Source of the DNA: Alcanivorax sp.
Lineage (GTDB): Bacteria; Pseudomonadota; Gammaproteobacteria; Pseudomonadales; Alcanivoracaceae
Length of the DNA: 5,655 nucleotides
Direction: 5' to 3'
Assembly (NCBI GenBank): GCA_007135015.1
Contig: SLJS01000158.1
Location: 1 to 5,655, forward strand
Both the position numbers and the translations under genes were made by a program. The notes beneath the pieces were generated by a model, which ran no database searches, was not told where the DNA came from, and saw nothing but the letters and a program-made list of their open reading frames with translations. How positions within the stretch are numbered: position 1 is the stretch's first letter; each line of letters starts with the position of its first letter. This document shows, piece by piece, positions 1-5,632 of this stretch.

Positions 1-1893
1 CAGACCGGATTCGACCTGCGAACAGCCGTCCCGGCCTTCCAGCGCTTCCTCGACTTCCATCCCCCCCCGCTCCAGCACGCGCCGGATAAAACTCCGATTG
101 ACCGGATTGTCCTCGATAACCAGCGCCAGGCCCGAGAGCTTCGGCAGCACGTCTCCCGCCTTGTCCGGACGCTTGGCAACGGGTGAGCTCAGCATCTTAC
201 CGGCCGGGCGAGCCACCAACTCCATGGTAAAGCAACTGCCCTCACCCGGCGTACTGCTGGCGCGGATATCGCCCCCCAGCGAGCGGGCCAGCTGCCGGGC
301 GATCGCCAGGCCCAGGCCGCTGCCGCCGTGGCGGCGGGTATCGGTGCCGTCAAGCTGCTGGAAGGGCTCGAAAACATGCTCCAGGGCATCGGCGGGCATT
401 CCGATTCCGGTATCCCTGACCCGGACCACCAGCGGGGTAACGGTCTCGCCGCGCCAGTGAACCTTCACCGTCACGCTTCCATGGTCGGTGAACTTGATGG
501 CATTGCCCACCAGGTTCATGAGTATCTGCCGGACACGCCAGGGGTCGGTGCGCAGTCTTTCGGGCACAGGGCTGACATACTCCATTTTCAGCTCCACATC
601 CTTCTCCCTGGCGGGCAGCTCATGGCTGTAGAGCACATCATCGAGCAGATCGGTCAGGCTGAATTCGCGTTCGTCCAGATTCATTTCCCCCGCCTCGATA
701 CGGGAGAAATCCAGCACCTCGTTGATCAGCACCAGCAGGGCGTTGCCGTTCTGCTGGATCACGTTGAGATAATGCCTGCGCTCGGCCTCATCCACAGCCG
801 TTTCATCGAGAAGCTCGGTATAGCCGAGAATAGCCGTCATGGGCGTACGGATCTCATGACTCATGTTTGCCAGGAAACGGCTCTTGGCCTGATTGGCCTG
901 CTCCGCGTCACGGCGGGCCTGTTCGAGTTCGCCGCGCATGCTCGCCATGGAAGCAACCATCTCGTTGAAATCATCCGCAAGCTCGCCAAGCTCATCACGG
1001 CCCTTCACCCCGGCCCGCAAGGACAGGTTCCGGGTCCTGGCCAGCTCTCTCATCGTCTCGTGGAGACCGGCCAGACGCCGAAAAACGATCCTGCGGACCT
1101 GGAAGTGCACCACGGTCACCGCCAGGAAAGTCACCACCGCGAGCAGACCCGCAAGCCAGATGAGTGTATCGAGGCCCTGCTGATACACGGTACGGGGCTG
1201 CTCGATCCGCCCCCGGGCCACCGGTTGCCCCCCGTAGTCCCGGATCAGGAAGGTCCCCGCAATGCGCTGTGACGAGAGCGGCTCCACACGCCGGTCCGGG
1301 GCGTCCATGGCGGCTTCGGGGGCGGGCTGGATGTCCACCGGAAGGCCGGTGATGCCGGAAAGTTCGCGGGCGACCCGTTCATCCAGGGGGATCCCGAACA
1401 GCACGGCCCCGCAATCGCCCACGGGCTCCATGGCAAACATGACCGGGGCATCGTCAAGGGTGCGGACCCCGGAAAAGGGGTAACAGCCGCGCTCGCGAAA
1501 GGCGCGATACAGCTGCTCCAGCGCCTGTGGGTCGTTGTCGTCCAGGGCATGTCTCGCCAGATGCCAGTCACCGTCCTCGGAGAACACCACCACCTGGTCC
1601 AGCCGCATGGCTCCGGCGGACGCCCTCGGCAACTGCAATGCCTCCTCCTGCGGCGCGCCCCCGGCGAGCCCTCTGACCGACGACCTTCCCGCCCAGTCGC
1701 TTGTCCGGGCATGAAGGGTGGTCAGCATCTGCATGAAGGCATGCTCCACGCGGTCGATATCGCCGCGAAGCGTCTCTTCCTCGAACTCGGTGAAGCGGGG
1801 CATGAGGACCAGATAGACCACCAGCAACGCTCCGAGCACGGCGCCGAGCGCGGCTGAATAGAAAACCACCAGAAGCTTGCGTCCCAGCCGCAC
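1..1893 (-). CDS. Hybrid sensor histidine kinase, CHASE4-HAMP-HisKA-HATPase-REC (3' end outside window)
   Basis: Seen: an open minus-strand frame of 631 codons with no stop before the left edge. TM1 is about residues 7-31, after a basic N-terminus (RLGRK). A periplasmic region follows (about 32-242), then TM2 (about 243-263) and a HAMP linker (about 264-315, with GRDELGELADDFNEM). The HisKA H-box is FLANMSHEIRTP, with phospho-acceptor His346. The HATPase_c domain has an N-box (QILMNLVGNAIKFT, 456-469), G1 (DTGIGM, 494-499), F-box (VFEPF, 507-511) and G2 (HGGSGLGLAI, 522-531). A receiver begins near 588 (LALVIEDNPVN, acidic pair Glu594-Asp595); its phospho-acceptor Asp lies off-window. The periplasmic part resembles CHASE4: a DWA motif, a VVVFSEDGD strand, and a GAVLFGIPLDERVARELSGI segment. 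Family knowledge: such inner-membrane kinases autophosphorylate on His after a periplasmic signal and pass phosphate to the receiver, often then to an Hpt protein. The signal and target are unknown. An in-frame TAA at 1936-1938 limits the start, and GTG 1891-1893 is the first good start codon after it. Confidence 0.93.
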   Translation of the reverse strand, partial: MRLGRKLLVVFYSAALGAVLGALLVVYLVLMPRFTEFEEETLRGDIDRVEHAFMQMLTTLHARTSDWAGRSSVRGLAGGAPQEEALQLPRASAGAMRLDQVVVFSEDGDWHLARHALDDNDPQALEQLYRAFRERGCYPFSGVRTLDDAPVMFAMEPVGDCGAVLFGIPLDERVARELSGITGLPVDIQPAPEAAMDAPDRRVEPLSSQRIAGTFLIRDYGGQPVARGRIEQPRTVYQQGLDTLIWLAGLLAVVTFLAVTVVHFQVRRIVFRRLAGLHETMRELARTRNLSLRAGVKGRDELGELADDFNEMVASMASMRGELEQARRDAEQANQAKSRFLANMSHEIRTPMTAILGYTELLDETAVDEAERRHYLNVIQQNGNALLVLINEVLDFSRIEAGEMNLDEREFSLTDLLDDVLYSHELPAREKDVELKMEYVSPVPERLRTDPWRVRQILMNLVGNAIKFTDHGSVTVKVHWRGETVTPLVVRVRDTGIGMPADALEHVFEPFQQLDGTDTRRHGGSGLGLAIARQLARSLGGDIRASSTPGEGSCFTMELVARPAGKMLSSPVAKRPDKAGDVLPKLSGLALVIEDNPVNRSFIRRVLERGGMEVEEALEGRDGCSQVESGL

Positions 1894-1901
1894 CGGCCTG
1901 C

Positions 1902-1905
1902 CCTC
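1902..1905 (-). promoter_or_regulatory. Ribosome binding site of the histidine kinase (sets the GTG start)
   Basis: On the minus strand GAGG lies 8 bases before the GTG at 1893-1891. The next in-frame ATG (1803-1801) would begin after TM1 and so lose the membrane anchor, so the GTG is preferred. The site lies two bases from the proximal edge of the tandem repeat array (1908). Confidence 0.6.
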
Positions 1906-1907
1906 AC

Positions 1908-2067
1908 TGCTGTTATCCGCCCCGGCGGCCTGCTGTTATCCGCCCCGGCGGCCTGCTGTTATCCGCCCCGGCGGCCTGCTGCTATTCGCCCCGGCGACCT
2001 GCTGTTATTCGCCCCGGCAACCCGATGTTATCCGCCCCGGCGTACTGTTGTTCTTGCTCCGGCGGCA
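1908..2067. repeat. Tandem array of about seven 23-bp repeats upstream of the kinase
   Basis: The units start at 1908, 1931, 1954, 1977, 2000, 2023 and 2046. The shared core on the plus strand is TGTTATCCGCCCCGG. The first three copies, nearest the kinase, are identical over 23 bp. Copies four and five differ from them at three positions each, copy six at four, and copy seven is 22 bp with several substitutions and a one-base deletion. Each unit contains a dyad CCGCC-CC-GGCGG (unit positions 10-21) next to TGTTAT. The unit length is not a multiple of three, so open frames crossing it are not credible genes. The array lies between two divergent genes and ends 14 bases before the kinase start codon, so it must overlap or adjoin the kinase promoter and leader. 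Possible roles are a multi-site operator or a length-variable spacer; neither is shown. Confidence 0.95.
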
Positions 2068-2248
2068 CGCTGCAAGCCCGATAATGATCCTGGCAGTCCA
2101 GCCCAAACGCTTTCCACGAGCCGCCCGCGGACCCACCGCAAATGTACCCGACACCCGCTCCGGGGAGCACCAAAAACCCACCAGCGACCCGATCCGGTTA
2201 CCTTAGCAAAGCGTCACGGATGAAAATAGCCACACCGGTCAGTATCAT
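2068..2248. other. Intergenic stretch without a gene (rest of the kinase-metG divergent region)
   Basis: I see no convincing coding sequence here. A small minus-strand frame (1982-2173) crosses the repeats and has no recognisable domain. A weak -10-like GATAAT lies at 2080-2085, with a possible -35 (TTGCTC, 2054-2059) at a 20-base spacing, which is too long to trust. A 12-bp dyad GCTCC-GG-GGAGC lies at 2157-2168. The metG promoter is presumably in this stretch but I cannot place it. The metG frame is open from 2142, so an extended start is formally possible, but family length argues against it. Confidence 0.5.
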
Positions 2249-2274
2249 GGGGTCCGAATTTCAGGCTGGACCCC
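2249..2274 (+). promoter_or_regulatory. Inverted repeat in the metG leader, directly before the start codon
   Basis: Perfect 7-bp arms, GGGGTCC (2249-2255) and GGACCCC (2268-2274), enclose a 12-base loop. The 3' arm ends five bases before the metG ATG at 2280. The only Shine-Dalgarno-like bases at a usable distance (GGA, 2268-2270, nine bases from ATG) are inside the 3' arm. TCAT (2245-2248) could also pair with ATGA (2280-2283) across a 5-base bulge, which would cover the start codon. Folding of the transcript would therefore be expected to lower metG translation. It could instead be a relic of a small palindromic repeat. The structure is seen; its function is inferred. Confidence 0.6.
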
Positions 2275-2279
2275 GATTC

Positions 2280-4310
2280 ATGAGCGAAACGCCCCGCAAG
2301 ATCCTGGTGACCAGTGCCCTGCCCTATGCCAACGGCCCCATCCATCTGGGACACCTTCTCGAGTACATCCAGACCGACATCTGGGTGCGATTCCATAAAC
2401 TGCGCGGCCGGGACTGCACCTATGTCTGTGCCGATGACGCCCATGGCACGGCCATCATGCTCAAGGCGGAAGAACGGGGCCTGAGTCCCGAGGCGCTCAT
2501 CGAACAGGTCAAGGCCGAACACGAAAGGGACTTTTCCGACTTCCTGATCGAGTTTGACAACTACTACACCACCCACAGTGAGGAAAACCGCCAGCTGGCC
2601 GAGGAGATCTACACCCGGAACCTGGACGGCGGCTTCATTACACAGAAGACCATCAAGCAGCTCTATGACCCGGAGCGCGGCATGTTCCTGGCGGACCGCT
2701 TCGTCTGCGGAACCTGCCCGCGTTGCCAGGCACCCGGCCAGTACGGCGACAACTGCGAGGCCTGCGGGGCGACCTACACACCGGCGGAACTCAAGGCCCC
2801 CTATTCGGCCATCAGCGGTGCCACCCCGGTGGAGAAGGAAACCACACAGCTTTTCTTCGACCTGCCGCGTTTCGAGTCCATGCTCCGTGAATGGCTCGAC
2901 TCCGGCGCCCTGCAGGAAAGCGTGGCCAACAAACTGCGCGAGTGGCTTGACGAGGGCCTCCAGCCCTGGGACATCAGCCGCGAGGCCCCCTATTTCGGTT
3001 TCGAGATCCCCGGCTGGCCCGGAAAGTACTTCTACGTCTGGATGGACGCGCCGGTGGGCTACATGGCGAGTTTCCGCAATTACTGCGACCGGGCGGGGCT
3101 GGATTTCGAGGAATACTGGCGCGTGGGCAGCCACGCCGAGCTGTATCATTTCATCGGCAAGGATATCGTCAATTTTCACGGTCTGTTCTGGCCGGCCATG
3201 CTCGAGGGCGCGGGCTTTCGCCAGCCCACGGCCCTGTTCTGCCATGGCTTCGTTACCGTCAACGGGGCCAAGATGTCCAAGTCCCGCGGCACCTTCATCA
3301 TGGCCCGCACCTATCTCGAGCATCTGCAGCCGGAGTATCTGCGCTACTACTTCGCCGCCCGGCTGGGCTCCGGCGTGGAGGACCTGGACCTGAACCTGGA
3401 TGACTTCGTCCAGCGGGTGAACAGCGACCTGGTGGGCAAACTCGTCAACATCCCCAGCCGCACGGCCAACTTCGTGCGCAAGCTCGGCGGAACACTGCCC
3501 GCTTCCCTCGACAATGAGGAACTGGTTCGCGCTACACAGCAGCGCGCAGAACGGATTGCGGAACTCTACGAAGAACGCGAATACGCCCGAGCCATGCGCG
3601 AGATCATGGCGCTGGCCGACCAGGCCAATCAGTACATCAACGAACAGGAACCCTGGAAACTGGCGAAGGATCCGGACAGCGCCGAGCGGGTACTGGCCAT
3701 CTGCGCGACCGCCATCAATGTCTTCCGGCTCCTGATCATCTATATCAAACCGGTACTGCCCGAACTGGCGCGCAATGCCGAAGCCTTCCTCCAGGTGGAT
3801 CCACTGGAATGGGACGACCATCGCCAGCTTCTGCTCGATCATCCCCTGCGCAAGTTCAAGCCACTGATACAGCGGGTGGACGAAAAACAGGTCCATGCCA
3901 TGCTCGAGGCCTCGGCCTCCGCCACAACGGGCCAACAGGCCACGGAGGCCCCAATGAAAGAGGAAAGTGAAGACGACGGCGATCTCATCAATATCGACGA
4001 TTTCCTCAAGATCCGGCTCCGGGTGGCGCGCATCCTCAAGGCGGAAGAAGTGGAAGGCGCCGACAGGCTGCTGCGACTGACCCTGGATGCCGGCGAAGGA
4101 CAGCCGCGCACGGTATTCGCGGGCATCCGCGAGAAGTACAGCCCCGGGGAGCTCGAAGGCAGGCTCACGGCGCTGGTGGCGAATCTGGCCCCGAGGAAGA
4201 TGAAATTCGGCGTATCCGAAGGCATGGTGCTGGCCGCCGGGCCCGGAGGCCGGGACATTTTCCTGCTGAGCCCGGACGACGGCGCCGAGCCCGGCATGGA
4301 GATACGATAA
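2280..4310 (+). CDS. metG: Methionyl-tRNA synthetase
   Basis: MetG joins methionine to tRNA-Met and initiator tRNA in the cytoplasm, using ATP. The protein is 676 aa, against 677 in E. coli. Seen: a class I Rossmann catalytic domain with the HIGH-type motif HLGH (residues 22-25) and the DDAHGT segment (52-57). The connective peptide carries a zinc knuckle with Cys146, Cys149, Cys159 and Cys162, plus an extra Cys143. KMSKS is exact at 331-335. An alpha-helical anticodon-binding domain follows (roughly 390-550), then a low-complexity acidic linker. The C-terminal EMAP/Trbp111-type tRNA-binding and dimerisation domain (about 570-676) includes the APRKMKFGVSEGM signature. The start at 2280 (MSETPRKILVTSALPYANG) matches the family N-terminus; in-frame ATGs at 2142, 2220 and 2247 would add unrelated residues. 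All catalytic motifs are intact. The gene lacks the in-frame codons TTA, CTA and TCA, so a long antisense open frame exists by chance. Confidence 0.98.
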   Translation: MSETPRKILVTSALPYANGPIHLGHLLEYIQTDIWVRFHKLRGRDCTYVCADDAHGTAIMLKAEERGLSPEALIEQVKAEHERDFSDFLIEFDNYYTTHSEENRQLAEEIYTRNLDGGFITQKTIKQLYDPERGMFLADRFVCGTCPRCQAPGQYGDNCEACGATYTPAELKAPYSAISGATPVEKETTQLFFDLPRFESMLREWLDSGALQESVANKLREWLDEGLQPWDISREAPYFGFEIPGWPGKYFYVWMDAPVGYMASFRNYCDRAGLDFEEYWRVGSHAELYHFIGKDIVNFHGLFWPAMLEGAGFRQPTALFCHGFVTVNGAKMSKSRGTFIMARTYLEHLQPEYLRYYFAARLGSGVEDLDLNLDDFVQRVNSDLVGKLVNIPSRTANFVRKLGGTLPASLDNEELVRATQQRAERIAELYEEREYARAMREIMALADQANQYINEQEPWKLAKDPDSAERVLAICATAINVFRLLIIYIKPVLPELARNAEAFLQVDPLEWDDHRQLLLDHPLRKFKPLIQRVDEKQVHAMLEASASATTGQQATEAPMKEESEDDGDLINIDDFLKIRLRVARILKAEEVEGADRLLRLTLDAGEGQPRTVFAGIREKYSPGELEGRLTALVANLAPRKMKFGVSEGMVLAAGPGGRDIFLLSPDDGAEPGMEIR

Positions 4311-4329
4311 GCACGGAGAACCCATCACC

Positions 4330-4345
4330 GCCCGGGACACCGGGC
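4330..4345 (+). promoter_or_regulatory. GC-rich hairpin between metG and pyrC
   Basis: A perfect 6-bp stem GCCCGG / CCGGGC encloses the 4-base loop GACA, 19 bases after the metG stop. No T-run follows, so it is not a classical intrinsic terminator. It may stabilise the metG 3' end or shape the pyrC leader. The 3' arm GGGC (4342-4345) could alternatively pair with GCCC at 4368-4371, beside the pyrC ribosome binding site. That would give two competing folds, but the alternative stem is only 4 bp. Confidence 0.4.
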
Positions 4346-4362
4346 ACACCCAGGACCCGGAC

Positions 4363-4366
4363 GGGA
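4363..4366 (+). promoter_or_regulatory. Ribosome binding site of pyrC
   Basis: GGGA lies six bases before the ATG at 4373, an acceptable Shine-Dalgarno placement that supports this start. The bases just before the ATG are C-rich (GCCCC). In E. coli, pyrC is controlled by pyrimidine-sensitive choice of transcription start in a C/G-rich leader that folds over the ribosome binding site. I cannot tell from sequence alone whether that applies here. Confidence 0.5.
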
Positions 4367-4372
4367 AGCCCC

Positions 4373-5407
4373 ATGACGGACAGCCTTACGATTACACGGC
4401 CGGATGACTGGCATCTGCACTTTCGCGACGGCGAATTCCTTGCGCAGACGGTGCCCGCCACGGCGGCTGTCTTTGCCCGGGCGATTGTCATGCCCAACCT
4501 GGCGCCGCCGGTGGTAAACGTGGAGCAGGCCGCCCAGTACCGCGAGCGCATTCTCGCACAGGTGCCCGCAAGCACCGCGTTTCAGCCCCTGATGACGCTT
4601 TATCTGACCGAGGGTACTTCGCCGGAGGATATCGCCGCCGCGGCGGAAAGCGGTATCGTCTTCGGCTGCAAGCTCTATCCCGCCGGCGCCACCACCCACT
4701 CCGACAGCGGCGTCCGCGACCCGGCGCGCATCAGACACCTGTACGAAGCACTGGAACGCCATGACCTGCCCCTGCTGGTACACGGCGAAGTCACCGATTC
4801 CGACATTGATATCTTCGACCGCGAGCGGGTCTTCATCGACCGCTACCTGGCGGCCATCCGCCGGGACTTCCCGGCCCTGCGCATCGTCTTCGAGCATGTC
4901 ACCACCCGGGAAGGGGTGCAGTTCGTGCAGGACAGCGGAGAACGGACCGCCGCCACCGTCACGCCCCAGCACCTGATGCTCAACCGCAACGACCTGCTGG
5001 TCGGAGGCATCCGCCCACACAACTACTGCCTGCCCGTACTCAAGCGTGCCGAACACCAGCGGAGCATTCAGCAAACGGTGCTCGAAGGCCACCCGCGCTT
5101 TTTCCTGGGCACGGATTCCGCGCCCCATTCACGGGACGCCAAGGAAACCGCCTGTGGCTGCGCCGGCTGCTATTCCGCCCCGGCCGCCCTGCCGTTGTAC
5201 GCGGAGTTCTTCGAAGCCAACGGCGCCCTGGAACAGCTCGAAGGATTTGCCAGCCACTACGGCGCCGATTTCTACGGCCTGCCACGCAACCGGGAGACGG
5301 TGACCCTGGAGAGACAATCCTGGCGCATCCCGGAAACCATTGATGGCGGCGGCACCACCATCGTGCCCTGGCAGGCCGGCCGCGAGCTTCACTGGGCGAC
5401 GCGCTGA
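4373..5407 (+). CDS. pyrC: Dihydroorotase, class II (PyrC)
   Basis: PyrC catalyses the reversible cyclisation of N-carbamoyl-L-aspartate to L-dihydroorotate, the third step of UMP synthesis, in the cytoplasm. The protein is 344 aa (E. coli 348). Seen: an amidohydrolase TIM-barrel with all the expected binuclear zinc ligands. These are His14 and His16 in DDWHLHFRD, the lysine expected to be carboxylated (Lys100 in GCKLYPAGATT), His137 (LLVHGEV), His175 (VFEHVTT) and catalytic Asp248 (FLGTDSAPH). Substrate contacts Arg18, Asn42 (MPNLAPP) and His252 are present, as are the mobile-loop threonines 107-108. The Cys-rich CGCAGCYSAP segment conserved in this class follows Asp248. The start fits the family length and has an upstream ribosome binding site. 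It lies 62 bases after metG on the same strand, so co-transcription is possible, though the pathways are unrelated. A REP pair begins 13 bases after the stop. No defect is seen. Confidence 0.98.
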   Translation: MTDSLTITRPDDWHLHFRDGEFLAQTVPATAAVFARAIVMPNLAPPVVNVEQAAQYRERILAQVPASTAFQPLMTLYLTEGTSPEDIAAAAESGIVFGCKLYPAGATTHSDSGVRDPARIRHLYEALERHDLPLLVHGEVTDSDIDIFDRERVFIDRYLAAIRRDFPALRIVFEHVTTREGVQFVQDSGERTAATVTPQHLMLNRNDLLVGGIRPHNYCLPVLKRAEHQRSIQQTVLEGHPRFFLGTDSAPHSRDAKETACGCAGCYSAPAALPLYAEFFEANGALEQLEGFASHYGADFYGLPRNRETVTLERQSWRIPETIDGGGTTIVPWQAGRELHWATR

Positions 5408-5420
5408 GCCACTTTAAGCC

Positions 5421-5452
5421 GTAGCCCGGATGAAGCGAAGCGCAATCCGGGG
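5421..5452 (+). repeat. GTAG-type REP element, first unit
   Basis: The unit starts with the tetranucleotide GTAG and continues with an imperfect hairpin. Its arms are CCCGGAT (5425-5431) and ATCCGGG (5445-5451), with a short inner stem GCG / CGC around AAG. A GTAG or GGAG head followed by a hairpin is the known form of REP sequences spread by REP-associated tyrosine transposases (RAYTs) in gammaproteobacteria. No transposase is in view, so it would be mobilised in trans if at all. Its place just after a stop codon is typical. Confidence 0.75.
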
Positions 5453-5465
5453 CCGCGAAGCGGCC
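5451..5465. repeat. Hairpin GGCCGC-GAA-GCGGCC inside the REP pair
   Basis: A perfect 6-bp stem with a 3-base loop overlaps the last two bases of the first REP unit. It may add to the transcript-end structure of pyrC. No T-tract follows, so I do not call it a terminator. Confidence 0.45.
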
Positions 5466-5535
5466 ACGAGCGGGTTCGCCGGCATCATGAACAGGACCAG
5501 GCGAAGGAAGGGCCTGACAGCCGCGCTGGAAAATC

Positions 5536-5571
5536 CCCCGGATTACGGCCTTCGGCCTTCATCCGGGCTAC
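5536..5571 (-). repeat. GTAG-type REP element, second unit, inverted
   Basis: Read on the minus strand the unit begins GTAGCCCGGATGAAG, identical over 15 bases to the start of the first unit. It has its own hairpin, with arms CCCGGAT (5537-5543) and ATCCGGG (5561-5567) around a GGCC-TTC-GGCC inner stem. With the unit at 5421-5452 it forms an inverted pair spanning 151 bp, the arrangement called a REPIN or REP doublet. No obvious target-site duplication flanks the pair. Confidence 0.75.
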
Positions 5572-5632
5572 AGACTGGCAGAGCGGATCCGACAACCGGT
5601 TCCCTCCCCCTCGCGAGGGTGTCGCAAAAGGA

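Noticed and set aside
328..1272. A 314-codon plus-strand open frame over the kinase
   Set aside because: It is codon-aligned antisense to the kinase catalytic core, which carries all H, N, G1, F and G2 motifs. It is a composition effect.
1908..2067. CRISPR array
   Set aside because: The units are directly adjacent with no spacers, and no cas genes are present.
2054..2085. Sigma-70 promoter TTGCTC / GATAAT
   Set aside because: The spacing of 20 bases is outside the usual 16-18 and the -35 match is weak.
1877..2206. A 109-codon plus-strand frame through the tandem repeats, with Cys/Pro/Arg-rich repeated peptides
   Set aside because: The 23-bp unit is not a multiple of three, so the frame changes every copy. 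No ribosome binding site or domain is seen, and it overlaps the kinase start.
2142..2279. An N-terminally extended metG starting at 2142, 2220 or 2247
   Set aside because: The extension has no counterpart in the family, and the start at 2280 gives the expected N-terminus and a 676-aa length.
2214..4349. A 711-codon open frame antisense to metG
   Set aside because: It lies in exact codon register opposite metG and exists because metG lacks TTA, CTA and TCA codons, as expected at high GC. The protein has no recognisable motif, while metG is unmistakable.
4325..5128. A 267-codon minus-strand open frame over pyrC
   Set aside because: It has the same antisense register effect opposite a clear PyrC; no domain is seen.
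5460..5490. tRNA-like fragment around GGGTTCGCC
   Set aside because: A T-arm-like string alone is present; no acceptor stem, anticodon arm or D-arm can be folded around it.
5451..5571. Intrinsic terminator of pyrC
   Set aside because: Hairpins are strong but none is followed by a T-run on the plus strand.
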